From Tretioscincus oriximinensis (lineage: Eukaryota; Chordata; Lepidosauria; Squamata; Gymnophthalmidae), in assembly GCA_022410635.1 (NCBI GenBank), contig JAJVDF010000382.1, positions 976,383-1,040,382 on the forward strand: a stretch of DNA of 64,000 nt, given 5' to 3'. The position numbers and the translations under genes are program-made. Numbering within the stretch: the first letter of the stretch is position 1; every line of letters starts with the position of its first letter. The notes beneath the pieces are model-generated. The model searched no databases and was not told where the DNA came from. It worked only from the letters and a program-made list of their open reading frames with translations. Shown piece after piece: positions 10,601-24,876 of this stretch.

Positions 10601-13600
10601 TCACCTTACTAATATCTATAATTTCTTTTGTTCATATTTTTNAAATTGGCATTTATTGGCTGTTTTCTAATCACAGTAAGAGATAAAATCAAAAGAAATT
10701 ANAGATATTAGTATATTTTTACAGAACATAATAAATTAGCTTCTAGTCTCAGGTATTACTAAAAAAATGTATATCAAGCATTTTTTGTGAATACCTTTAA
10801 ACGCAGCCCCTATTGTGCCTCTTTATTTCACTTCTAATGCAAAGAACATTATTTGCCAGCAGGGTGAAGANGTGCTTGCTTGCTGTTTTCAGTTATTTTC
10901 CCCAACAAAATAGCAGGAATGACTGCATTCCATGGTTTGTTTATCCTTTTGCCACAATTTATACGTGAACGACACATAGCCTATTTACAGTAAATCTAAG
11001 TGCATGCTACACCNGGCAAATCTGGACTCTTCTTTAAGAGGTATAATTACAACTATTAAGTCTAATGGCTAGTAATAACAATTGTGACAGGAAAATTTAG
11101 AATACCAGTAACAGAAAACAAAATTCTATGAAGCAACTCTGTTGATAATTGCTGTTTTCTCTCTATGTAGATGGTGATGATGGGCAGGAAAGAGAGATTA
11201 GTGATACACACACAAAGCCTCATTATAGCCTCCAAGNGCACAAGCCATAGCTAATTTGCACACAGAGTTGCTAAGAGGAATTGGTGCCAATAAGTCATAA
11301 CAGTTCACAGAGCAAAAGCAACTGAAGAAGGAGGGGGAGGAAGAGGAAAAAGAANAAGGAGGAGGGGGAGGAGGAAGAGGAAGAAAAAGAAGANGAGGAG
11401 GAGGGTCCCCGCTTTTCTCAANTCGAAGGGAATCAAAGCAGCTTACATAACCTTCCGTTCGTCTCTTCACAACAGATACCTCGTGAAGTAGAAAGTCCAG
11501 CAAAAGNGCCAGTAGCACTTAGAGACTAACTTGAGAAAAGGGGGTGGCATAAGCTTTCNTAGACATGTCTACTTCTTCAGNTGCTACTTCTTNTGAAGTA
11601 GGCAGGGCTGAGAGACCTCCAGATAACTAGGTGACTACCCCAAGCTCATCCAGCTGACTTTTGTGCAGAACTGAAGAATCAAACTGAGAGACTTCCAGAG
11701 AAGAGTCTGACACTCTAACCACTACAGCAGAGTGTTCAAGAGTAAATTAAATGAAAAGCAATGTAAACAAAAGCTTGACAAGTATCCATCTCTTGAATTT
11801 TGAGTCTCTAAATTGAAGCATTAACCCCTTAAGAGAGTTCCTCAAAAAAGGTCTTCATTGGGCCTTGATCCNTGCATTGTCATGGTCCAGTACCATCAAG
11901 TTTCTTAATGACAAATAGGAATATGCCTGTATTATACTGTATTAATATATTGTCTTAATTTTTAAGTTCTAACCTGGGTTGCTGGAAACCTTGACCCAAT
12001 GGGAATTATTTTCTCAGCCTCACCATCTATCTGTCACCNCGAACAGACTATACATCATATTGCCAGCTGCCAGTAATCCAGAACTCCTGTTCACTCTCTT
12101 TTGCTCANGGCTAATGTCCGCATGATTACATTTATTACAGAGCTTCCTCTACCACTATTTCTACCNATTTTGGCTTCTTTTTAGCTGGTTGACTTTCACT
12201 CAACATTCTCGATCCTAGTAGGCATCAACCATCACCAATCCTGCATAAGTGCAATGTTCCAGTTGATCAGTGCATTCAGATTGTGCAAAGTGTATTCTGT
12301 AATGCAGGGATGACCAAACCTCATAAGTGTTCAGTCATTTTGGTGTGTGAAAAGCANCCATATATCTAGGCTGTTTAGGGGTGGAAGGAATAACAGCTGC
12401 AAAGGGCAAATTCTTTTTCCACTGGCATGGTGTGACTTTCACATGGTTCAGTGGGATTCATACTAATGTCAAGAAAGCGTGAATCATAGGCTGCATTTGC
12501 ACTAGGGAAAAACTNGAAGTGAAAGTTGCGTGGCTTTGCATTGAGTGCATGCAGTTCCCCTATAATCCACAGGGGAAGCGCTTTCACTATGCATCGTTTG
12601 CAAAGTCACATGCTGTNGGAATAGAGTTTTTCCTCAAAACTGAGGCACAGGNGCAGTTTTCCCAATTTGGGCTAACCGTGCTCNGGCTACGGTTTCTCTT
12701 AGTGGGAACGCCTCTGTGCAAATGTTGCCTCTACTTTGTTCTAACANCTGAGGAGGCAACAGGGTTTGTAAATAAGGGTTTGAGGGGGTTTGAGGGGGTG
12801 AAGGTCTAGTTTTGCACAANATTAAATATATGCATATCTGTAAAAAATTCTTGTAATTATGGGTTTGCACAAATCTCGGAAACNTTTTTTTTTAAAAAAA
12901 GGTGGAATGGAGCATGGGAAAAGGACACTCTGAAAAAAGATTACCCAACCAATGTGGCCGTTAACTCCAGAAGCCAATGCAAATAATGTGCNGATGATGA
13001 AATGATGTTGGAAACAGAAGAAAACAGCAGAGGGAATTGAATTCACGTTGCAGTTCTCAAAACTATTTCTTTCACTCCATAAGAATACAGCCATGGTGTT
13101 TTTCCTTAATGTAGTGAAATTATACTGTGCAAAGTCATATCAGTTGGTGACAGCATATACCTGTAGTCACTGAAAAGTGCTACTACGCAAGTGTGATTGG
13201 CACCAATTGCCCATAACCTGGGCATATCTCTAGCAAAATATCTTGATGTCCAATGCCAGATTCAGGTGGCAGGCAAGCTTTACATTCCTGTGGACAGTGA
13301 AGTAATCACTACATAATTCACTTATTATGTGATGATTGCATGTAACATGATCAATACATGTGACTGGATGCATCCTAAATGTGAATTTTCATGTCAAATG
13401 TGCACTATTTTCCTTTCCTTGCTAAAAAATGATTATTCTGATATTCATCAAAGAATGCTTCTGTGAGGGTTTTTTTTCTTGTTTGTTTACCAATCTTCTG
13501 AATTTATACAGATAGAAACTGAGCATTCTTGCACAAGAAAAAGGAACAGAAAGATGGGAAAACAGGGCTATTGATCAATTAACAGGCCATAGATTTACTG

Positions 13601-16600
13601 GAATGGGTATATATCGGGGGTAGGGGTGGAGAGAAGTTTACAATTTGTAAAGGAGCAATTTTGCACAGCAAAGGCATAAAGAAAAAGGGNCAACATAGGT
13701 CTATTCATTAGACCAGTTGTTATAAGGATGATCAGAGACTGCATGCTAAGGAAAAGAGCAGCCAATGCAGCACTTTCTAAGGATGCAAATAAATATATGC
13801 ACAGAATATACATTCCATATTTTGTGCTTATTCCCTTCTGGCATAAAATTAGAATGCATTTAGATTTCCCTTTAATGAGAAATGTAAGGTGCATGTGTAG
13901 CTATTGCCTGAAACACACTTCCTTTTTCCATTTCACATTATTATTATAATTTATTTGTTATATCTTAGTAGCAGTAATCTAGTGAAGACTATGAATATAA
14001 AGTCTGAATTTGTCATTTTACTCTATGTTAATTAGAATCATGCACCAAGTAACATTTCACAATCTGCAAGCCTACCTGTTCTGTTTCGTTGCCAGTGTCT
14101 TGCATGGCTTCATTATGTGGTTCCTGCAACATTTCCAAGTTTAACTCCTCTATGAATTCATTCCTTTCATCATCCAGCCATCCCTCTTCCAGCTGTAAAA
14201 GAATACATTACCNCATTACTTTAGGTTAGTAGGGAGTGCATGCTAAAATAAGAGAAGCCCAAATGACAATGCCTGTCTAGTTCTTTTTATAATAATGATG
14301 ACTCTCTTTGGAATATTACAGTCTTGAAGCTGGTGTCTCAAAAAGGCAGAAGGGGGGGGGGGGGAGATCATTAAAAAAATTGGACTCTTCGGTCTTTTAT
14401 CCCTTTCTGAAACATATCACCAATTTTCTCTCATAATGAAGGGGACTGCGTACACAGAACGCAATTTCCTTTCAAATGTACGAAAGACATGTGAAATAAT
14501 AGTGAAGCTGTCATGTTCTTTACTTCTAAGAGCATCGGCCTTAAAAGAATGCAAAGATACCAATACAGTATATATCCATGAAACAATTGGCATCCCTTTC
14601 TGTAACAACCTCCCCCACTAATGTTTTGTTTCATTGTTTGTATCTTAAAAAAACTGTATTTCTTTCGCATTTGTCTTATTGATTTCTCAGGTAAATGTCC
14701 AGGAACAGCAGGAAAACAATAACAGAATTATTGATTAGCGATGTGCCTTTAAGGCATGTTCTATATTCTTTCTTGAAGCTGCTTCCTTGACCACCATTAC
14801 TAATACCCCCAAAAATTGGGATAGAAATTTTAAATTATCCTGGATAATCTGCCTTATGTAAACCAGAATGGAGCCATGTAACACAGAACATATTCTCTCT
14901 GATTGTATCTACACTATGGGAATGGGATGTGGTGAATGCCTTTTGCTGCCCTCATTGTCCTTAAAATCCACACTAGAGGGGACTTAAGTGCAGTTCATGG
15001 AAAGGGTCTCTGAGAAGAGATCTTGAAAGATAATTGCATTATAGGACATTTCACACTGAACATCACTAAACACTTGGTTGACATATCCTGCTGGGCATTG
15101 AATCACTCACATTTCATAGACTTGAATCCTAAAAACAGTGAGTGAATACATGTTATGCCGCCAAGCTCAGAATCAGGATCTTCAGAGACCACATTCAGAA
15201 AACCTCTCGCTCGGTCACAGTCTCACCCACCCACCCCCTCTCTCCCTCTCTCACATGCACACACAGTCACTACCTATTTCTTATTTTTATTAACGTGAAA
15301 AAACTGGCAGCAAAAACTCCCTGCTCCATCTTCGCTGCTCAAATTACAAGGCACAGAGGAGATGATGCAAGTAGCAATGAAATACACCTGATAAAAGCTA
15401 GAGAAGAAGAGTTTGTATACAGTATGTTCAGTATTTCTTTGACTATAGGGATAATACAAAAGAGGCAGCCTTAAGACAATTTTGGGGAGACCAGATGGTG
15501 CATATGATGGATGAGGAAATCATTATGGGAACTTTATCCTCAGGCATGCTGAAAAATAGAATTAACTAATGTAGTAACCCAGTTGCATGACACAATAGGT
15601 CTAGCAGCTTCTTCTTCCCTATTCATGGTCCTCCTTTCCATGCCTGCACATGTTCCTCCTGCCTCTACATCTCTTCTTTCTCCACCTCCTCTTCTCGCTT
15701 GTTTTTCTTCTCTATCCTTTTCAACTTCCCCTCTCCCTCCCCTTCCTTCTCCCTCTTCTTCTCCCTCCTCCAGTCTCATGTTTGACACTCAATGCAGCAC
15801 TGCTCTTCTGCTTTTTTCTGGTAATCTGGCCCTCCACCATGCATGGCCTGTGTGAAGGCCAACTGGTTGGGAAGGCAGCAGCAGCTCATTTGCCCTAAGA
15901 GAGCTGCTGTGGCACCCAAAACTATGGCCCCCATGGCAATGTCCATTTAGAATGTAGTGCAACAGCAGCTTTGGAACACTCAAGGTAACCTTATTTGACA
16001 AAGACAATCACCTCCTGCATTTAGATATTATGACAGGAAAAGGACTCCATTGGAAGACATAATCAAAAAGATAATGGAGACTGGCCTTACTTGAAGGAGG
16101 AGGAGGAGGAGCAGCAGCAAAAGAATCTGATTTTTATTCCCTGACCTTCTCACCCAAAGGTACACAGAGTGGCTTACAAGATTAATTTTCGCCTGAAGGC
16201 TTACATCCATTCTATCTTCCCTACCAAATTAATGGTGGTACTCATTTATCTAATTGAAATGCAAATTGAAAATCTACGTTCTTCCAAGTAGCTGAGTTGG
16301 CTAGAGCTGAAGGTCATTAGAGGGTGTTCACACCTCTCCACGTCTGACACAGGGCCTTCAAACCGGAACTCTCAGTTGAAAATCCACCTCTTAATGATTG
16401 CCATAAGTTCCTAAATGATGGAGACAGCCTTGGAAGAAAATTGCAAATCTTCCTATGAAAATCTTCCTATGAAATAATTCCATAATAATTGAAATCTTGT
16501 TTGATGACAATAATCAGGATTCTGGACGTGACAGGCAAACTGGTTTACATCTGTTCCTCTAAGCCCAAAGTCAGGAAACCTGGCACACCTATGATGGAAG

Positions 16601-19600
16601 TTTGCTCCAAAAGATTGGGCTTCTACAGAGAAAGTCTATTAATTGACATCTACCCCAACAAAACCTCCAACAAGCTGAACTATCAACAACCAACCTTCAC
16701 AGGATCTCAATTTACAGTGTGATTCGTTTGGAGCGAAGGTTTTGCAGAATTGCTGAATCTGATTCATGTGAGAGGCTAAATAATCAGGAAATACTGTGAC
16801 CTGACCATTTTTAAGTTTTGCCGAGAGNCTGGGAAGTCAGTGGCCTCCAGTTATAGTTTATAAATTAGGATTTCAAGTTTCATTTTTCCTTTTGACTATT
16901 TTGTCTGGCGAAGAGAGGCAAGTCAGACTAATGCTTTGCCCCAGGTATTCATTGTTAGTTGTACAACTGTATCCAGAAAGACAGATGCATTACTGATATA
17001 AAATCCCTTTAGAGCCTATAAGCAAAATGTTTCAGCAAGTCATTTATAGTTTCAGAAAGTTATCTGAGCCTCCAAGAGCCATATCATAGGTACATAAACC
17101 TGAAGAGAATTGCTTTCCCCTGCCTCTACTATACAACTTCTTTTATCAAGCCCATTTAGCATCTGTAAGGCTATAAAGGAAATATATGCTTCAAACTGTG
17201 ATCCTGTATAACTACTATAACCAACAAAGGATTCTGGGTGACANTGAATTACATTTACTCAATGTAATTTATAGGGATTGTGCAGCTACCAGCTCTGAAA
17301 AATATCAGATCAATAACACAGGAGACAAATGGCAATATAACCAACTCTGCCTGAGCCAGTGACAGGCAGATACAACACTGTCAACAAAATGTCCTTTTTG
17401 CTTTCCACAAGGATATAAAAAGAATATAAAAGGAAACAACATAACTAGTACTTTCCCCCTCCCACTATTCTTTCCCCTCTTTTAACAAACGTGACAGANC
17501 CTTCCATCTGCCAAAAGAGGGGAGATATTTTTAGAGTTTCAGAAGCACCACAAAATACAATCACATTTTGTTTAAAACTTTACAGTCTTGCACGAAAGCG
17601 GTTTCATGATGCCACATGTAAGACTTGGTTTCTATACATTGTAGAAAGATGCACTGAAGTAAAACGAGGCCCAGACTAAGATTTTCAGTTTGTTTTTGTT
17701 TGTTTATTCATTCATTCATTTAGTCAGTCAGTCAGTTATACCCCACCTTATATCCAGAGATCTTAGAGTGGCCAACAATGAAAGCTAAAAATACAAAATT
17801 GGCATATTAAAACAGGTGGGAAGGAAAGTTGCATTTCTTCAACCAAAGGCCAGGTTAAAGAGGTGTGTTTCCCAAGGGTCTTCAAAAAGAATACAAGGGG
17901 AGACTGTTCCCTAGTCTGGGGGCAACCACTGAGAAGGCCCTGCCCCAGGTTTCCACTCCATTTGCTGTTGANCCTCTCCTGAAGATCTTAAAGCACGGGA
18001 AGGCTGATATTGATAATTAAACAAACAAGAATAAACATTAATTCTTTTATTTTATATTAACAATTTATGTAGACTTGAGTTTCCTAAGGTAAAGGTCTTG
18101 GGGTTTACAGAAAAAAACTAGTGGACTGCCTCAAGAATGCCTGTAGCCACACAGCCACCCACCTCAAAAGATTTTTATTTCGTGAAGCAAGGGAAAGATA
18201 TGGGTTGCCATATTTTCAGATTGTTTATTGGTTGAACGTGGATCTCCATTTCAGAAAACCTGCTATAAACTTCTCCTTATATTTTTTTTTAATGTCTTAT
18301 TACTAGCAGATCATCAGCTTGATAATTATAGGTTTAATTGTAGGATAATTATATGATTTGGAAATACGGTTTTGCTTATACAATGGTAGCTAAGCTCCTA
18401 TAAATGGAAAAGGAAAGGCTTATCTATTATTATTTTCTCGATTTTGAAGAAAGCTTCTGCATTTGCAGGCTTCCTCCTGCTCTATTTGTTGTTCCTTATC
18501 TAAGGTTGAAAGTGGAAATACGTGCAGTACAAGCCAAGTTCTGCCTCAGTGCATCAATTTGTCCTAACCTGCATCTCAGGTCTTGCTACCAGCAACACAA
18601 TTTTTTTGCATTCATCACTGGAGAGCAGGGCCACNGCCTCCTCCCGGTTCTGGATATCTTGGCCATTTATCTAGAAAACAAATGAAAGTAACACATTAGT
18701 TTCCATTTCCACCACGCAACCTCAATATAGTGCAAATATCAGCTCATATGTGGGAAATGTATGGACAATGAAGCTTACACAATAGGTTCATCTTCAACCC
18801 CCTCAGTGGTAAGTGGCTTCACTCAATTATGCGCTTACTGTAAGAGCAGTATCGATCGTTGAAGGATGGCGGACATCAGAGGAAGCAGTTATGTTCATAA
18901 ATGTCCAACCTGCGCCCTGGCAACATACATCTAGCAACACAATTAACCAGCTCTTGACAGGTGACGTTCATCTTTCTCTGTTCAGAGTAATGGAAGTGTC
19001 AGTCTGAGATAATAGTGCTGGTGGAAGCAAGACTGGTAATAGTACAGCTGAAATCAGTCATAGTGGAATCTCNGAGAGAGCCAATTAGAGGTCTACAGTA
19101 TTATTTCTCACCAGGCAATACTTACAGGCCACTGCTGATTGTTATTTCATTTAATCATTTGATAGTTGTGTGTGTGCATAAGCACTGGGTGATAAAATTA
19201 TACTGCAGGCTGCAGTGTAATTATATCAGGTTGCAAATTCAAACCATACTTTCCCTTAAATAAAGCATAGGACTACACTGTGCAAGCAAGTAGAGAGTGT
19301 TTAATTTACTGTCTTCGTTATTAGTCTAGGTTACAAATGCAGATTTGTGGTCCTTTCTACACTTACCTGTTTATGATCCGAATCAGGGGCTCTGGACTGG
19401 CCAGGTCCATTGGTCCTGGCCATGGAAAAGTGAAGTTTGGAACAGCAGCATTTGCAAGGTGGTGCTGGTTCAAACTAGCCTCCTCCCCAGGCTCTAAACA
19501 CATGTGAGCTTCAGGCCTGGATACTGAGACCTCTGAGGTCTAGAAACAAATGTGACAGTATTTTGGTGACAGTAGTTTTCACACTGTCAAAATGCATTTT

Positions 19601-22600
19601 CTGGAAGCTCCAAACATAGAAGTCGTATTATGTGCATACCTCTATATTCTAAATCAAGCCAGCTAGTTACGGTAAGTAGTAAACTCATTTCAATGGTGTT
19701 GTACCTTCCAGATTGCTCAATCTAATGTTGGTGAAACATTTCATTGGCTCTCAGATCTGCGGTAAAATGCAGATTGAGGAAGAAGACTTTGCGGGCCCTT
19801 GTTCATGATTTAAAAAGGTGCATGTAGAAAGGGCCTGTTCCTCTGCCTNTGTGTTCATGTTCTATTGTATTCAAATAATAAAATAAGCCTTATCTGGAAA
19901 TAAATAGGGGGGCAAATTTTCTTTTTTGGGGGGGAGACATAGCATTCATCTGTGATTATGCTCAAAGCTGCTATGGAAAGTGCTCTCTTTAATCCGCCAA
20001 ACCACAATTTAATCTGCAACAGATCAACATGCTTTGAGGAGAACAAAGAAGATTCCCACTGAATGTCCTGCTGCCCTCCTTCTCAATCCTAACCCAATCC
20101 ATGTGGAAAGAGGTGGGTTCCTTAAGAAGTGCTCCTCCACTTGTCACCTCAAAGGAAGACAGTTTGGTTCTAAGTCAAAGTGTCTGTCTGCTCTGCTAAA
20201 GAAGCAGGAGGCTGAGGAAACTTTGCTTTCCACTTCTTATTTTACAAACAGTCGATAAGAGATTTCCATCCCCACCATAGGATTGGATGTAAAATGACAA
20301 AAATCCTGCAGGGGAGGAGGACTTACATTATCACACTGGAAGTATCATCCACAACGACTGTGACATTGGGAGACAGGTTCTCCCTTTGTAGTGCCATTAA
20401 AATCTGAGGCATCTTCCCATAGTGCTTGGAGTAACATACACTGAGTAGTACAAAGTGAATTAACTATTATTGTACTACAGAACTCTTCTAAAATGATGTC
20501 TTTTCCATTCTCTTTTGTGAAAGGAACAAAGCCTTAAGAACGCCCTTAATATCAAAACTTGTTCTGTTTTTGATGCTAATGTACAGATTTGTTACATGGC
20601 TCATTACTCTTTAATCCCTTTCTTCAATTCATATTACAATCAAAATGAGGCTGTACACTTTGAGCTCCCTTTTACCCACTCACCCACATGATTTATGCAA
20701 TGAAAAGAGAAAGAAAAAAAAAACAGTACTTCATAATCTCTATTTTACAAATAGGCAAGTCTCTGTTTTACACATCCTGACACAGGATCTAATGTTGACC
20801 CACAACTCATTAAGTTCCTTTAAAGCAAGCACCCTTTTTGCTGGGCAGCTGTAAATTCTATAGTGTTCAAGAGATTTGTTTGATTCTCAGAGCTGATAGT
20901 GGAGCAAGAAATAAAGCTGTGTTTTTCAGCAACTATGTTTTTTGTGAAAATGAAAGGTTGCTGGGATAGAATCAAATTGATATTGCAATGTTTAGAAGGT
21001 TCTCTAGAAGACTGGATTAATGTCCAGGAGTTAGATGGGTATTTTGTGCAGAAACAACTCTCTCATACGTAAAGAAAAATCAAGTATAAATGGAACAAAA
21101 TATAAAAATATATGAATTTGTGTTTTAATAATATTGGATGAATTAATGTGCCTGTCTGTGTATACATGCACAGAAATGCATATTGAAGAAGCAGTGGCTT
21201 GAATCAGAAAGCTATGAGCCAAGGAAAAAAATGAGGTTGATTCTAGATTCTATACGGTATTTTTGGCAATTAGTCTAGACCCTAGTTACAAACCAGTAAT
21301 TAGCACATTTATTTCACTAAATGGAATACAAATGTCCAGGATCCGACTGTATAGCTCTCCACTGAACAAATCCTAAATCTGGTTTAAATTCAGTCTTCTT
21401 GAATCATACCTCAATAGTTTGTGTCCTTACTCAGGAAATAATGGGACTTAATGCACAGAATTAAGAATGGGCTGTTAATTTTTATTACAGAGCCCATCTA
21501 GTCCAGCATTCTGTCTCCAATTGTACCTGGGCAGTCTGAACTTCACCATCGTTGACGATGCCTCTGGTGGCATCTTCAACATTCAGCACTTCTTTGCAGA
21601 CAGCTCCAAGCTACCTTCTTAGGCAGCTTCAGAATATCCTTATAAGAGATTGCTGATTTTGAAGATGGTTGTAAAGCTGCATTTTGAAAGCATTTCTGAG
21701 TCAAGAAGCAACAACATCATTTATGCTGGAGTGTGTTGATATATTCGGCATGGAAATATGAACAGATTGGTAGACTAAAAGAAAAATTGCACACGAAAGG
21801 AAATAATGCTTCTGGTGAAGACCTAATTTTCTTTCAAATTAAGGGGAGTACTATATTTTTAGACTCTTTTTAAGGCAAGGCGTCTGAATGCCATGTGTTG
21901 CTTGTGGGATGATGATGTAGAACTGAATTTTTATGCCAACAATACATCTCTTCATGTATACTTCTGCACAGCTAGATTAGATTTCACAAAGATTAGATAG
22001 GAACGGATGGGAATTTTGAAAGGTTGCTGCTGGGTTTTGCCAGCTATGGAATTCTCTGTAGTTGCTCTCATTTGTGCAGACATTCCCATTTCAGACTCAC
22101 ACTGAGCCTTGACATTATGGTTGCCTCAGCCAGTAATGAATGGGGGCATTCCTGGGCTGGATGGTTGCACACTTAACATTTCCTGCCATTTCCTCCAAAT
22201 CCCCATTTTGCACACTGGCCATTTCAGACAGCATACCAGCCCAACCATGATCTCATTTTTATTTGTAGCCAGGGAGGGAGGGAGGAGAACAAAGAAGAGC
22301 CTGGTGGAATGAGGCACAAAGGCGGCAGCAGCAGAAGCAGGTGAGGGGGCAGGAAGGGGAACAAGGGACCCCCATCCACTGCCCCACTGCTGCCTCCACT
22401 CCCTGCTGCTACTGTTGCCCAACAGAGCAGACACGTAACCCCGGCCACTGCTGCTTCTCCTGCTACCACCTTCGCTGTTCTTCTCCATGCAGGGTCTGCC
22501 CATGGTGCTGAGCAGAAGGGGGGATGAGAGGGCATGAGAGGCAGGGGACAAAGAGGAGGAGTGGAGCAGCACCTGAGCGCAAGCAGGAAAAAAGCCAAAC

Positions 22601-24816
22601 GAGCGAGTGGAGGGGGCAGGGGGCACTTTTGTTTTAAATTCCCTGGCTGCAGCGCCAACCCAACATGCAGGAAGTACACCAACCCAACCTTTATCTCAGT
22701 AGCTGCTGCCTCTGCCCCCTTCCCCGCCAGAATAACACCACATGTTCCGTGGGGATGGTGAAGCAGGAGTGGAAATGGCTGGAGAATTTGGCATTCACTT
22801 CAGATTGGCCTCAAAAATTTCTTACAAGACTCTTTCTTACAAGACTCTTTCTAATGCCGCTTCCTTCCCTGAAAACGTGTATAAGAGCTGAAAAGCCTAT
22901 CATGCCTTTTTCTTCCCTCATGACCTAAACCACAACCAGCCTATGGTTGACTATATATTCTCAATGTACATTGACTATATATTCTCAATGTATTGCAGTG
23001 TGAGAAAGTATATTTTTAGTTACTCACCTGTAAAATTCTATCTCCTTCACGGATACGTCCATCTCGGGCAGCAATACTGTTCGGATCAACCTTGGATGTA
23101 GAAAAATTCCAAAATGAAATATTAAATATAAAAAAGCAATGAATGTCTGCAGAGATATATTTACTAACCCTACAAGCAGTACATTAGATTTTATGAATTC
23201 ACAGAAGTAGCAAGCTTCAAAGTCAAATGCATTAACAAGTTTTGTGGAACAGAAAACCATGGAGAACTTCACAGACAACATAGTCATTGATTAGATTGAC
23301 CAGACTTTCTGAGGCCAAAATCAGGGTAATTAATATTCATACTAATTTGCATATTCATGAATATGCAAATCACCCACCCTGAAATCCCAGGCGTGAAAAT
23401 TCAAAAGAAAATTGTGCAGCATGAGATAAATTTGTGACATCACTTATGGCAGGCAGAAATGACATCATTTTGTGATATCACTTCTGGGGTGGGGCATTAA
23501 AATCCTCATCAGGGAATATATAGAAAATGATGGCTACCTCTTTGGGACACCAAAAAAAGGAAGCCCTCCCATTCTCAAAACAGGGACTTTGCACAAATAG
23601 AAATAAAGAGTCTTGTATGCAGGGGTGTATTTTGGGTGTTTGACACTCCTGATCAGTAGTAATTTTTTTATGCTGCCCCCTCCCCAGCTGGGAGTTTTCC
23701 AACAGGATTTTTAAAAAACCAAACAAGCAGAGGAGAGTGCTTTTAGGAACCAGCCTTGGTTACCAGAGCATCCTAGTGATGCTACTGTGATTTAAAAAAA
23801 AATAGATTTAAAAAATTGATTTTTTTTTCACTGAGAGGAGGGTGCCTTCAGGAGCTGGTACCAGTTGCCAGAGCCTCCTAGCATTGGTGCAGTGATTTTT
23901 TTCAAAAAATTAAAAAAAGTTTTTCCTCAGCAACAAAATGGGGAAATTCCCCCTGTCCCCTCAGGAGTCCGGGGTAGACACCCCAAACCAGGGTTTCATC
24001 AGGTAAAAGGGGTCATCTGGTCAGGCTAATATTGATGAATAGGGTACATAAGCTCCTTCTTGAGATGTATTAATTCTCATAACGCTGCTTTCTAGCTAAG
24101 AGGAACAAAAGTGAGTTTTAAGCTAAGCAATTTTTGGATAAATTGCATATGTACTCATTTAAAATAACTATGTAAAATAAACAAATAGTTTGGATTTAAG
24201 TCAATTCACTTTTAATTTTATGATAAAGATAATAAATATCCAGGCCTTTCCAAAGTGTACATATGTCCATCTGTTTTGCCTATCCTTGATTTTAATCATT
24301 TTAATCATAATCTTGATTTTAGCTGTTTTTGTTTGTAAACCACTTTGAGATTATATTTTAATGGAAAGTTGTATAAAAATATTTTAAATAAAATAAATTT
24401 TAAAAATCTGTTTAAGATTTGACAAAACTTGACTAGAGACCTAAATGCTGTTCCTTGAATAATGACCAGCTATTTATAGGGCCAATACCATCTATTACCT
24501 TTCCCTTGATAGTTATCTTGAGCCATTTATTTTCCCACTCATGCCAAGAGCTATTTTTCAAGACAAAGATTTCTAAATACTGCATTGTATTTGGCTGCAA
24601 CTTATATTTTATATAGTTGTTAAATATTATTTTTACACTGTATATTCTTATATGTAAACACCAGAGATTTAAGAACCAGTGATACACATAAACAGAACAT
24701 TCAAACTGTAAATATTTCAAAATCATTTAAAAAATACAAAAACAACAAAATCACAATTGATATTTTGATCCATATGTACTTCATGGTTCTCAGCTTGTAA
24801 ATGGCGAACATTCTAA

Positions 24817-24876
<60 letters not shown>

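Larger units (their letters stand above)
7663..14075 (-). other. intron between the last two PDZRN4 exons
   Basis: This 6.4-kb intron has a donor gtaggc and an acceptor ttttacag. It contains a Penelope-like relic, a long CR1/L2-type fragment and a SINE interrupted by a 102-bp insert. Around 12480-12810 is a GC-richer patch that begins like other TIR elements in the window (aggctgcatttgc). The remainder is AT-rich with nothing recognised. Confidence 0.75.
14193..18568 (-). other. intron between PDZ2 end and the next PDZRN4 exon
   Basis: This 4.4-kb intron contains a 13-G run at 14352-14364, a pyrimidine-rich tract at 15640-15775, a SINE at 16095-16392 and a repeat fragment at 17690-18005. No other coding or RNA signal is seen. 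Confidence 0.75.
18671..23027 (-). other. intron inside PDZ2 (third from the 3' end)
   Basis: This 4.4-kb intron holds a TIR element (19349-19838), a LINE scrap (21485-21545), a GC-rich patch (22260-22740) and a 24-bp tandem duplication (22947-22994). No further exon-like signal was found. Confidence 0.75.

Noticed and set aside
22126..22682. 166- and 152-codon minus-strand frames
   Set aside because: GC-rich low-complexity translation in two frames at once, with no motif and no exon borders in phase with the neighbouring gene.
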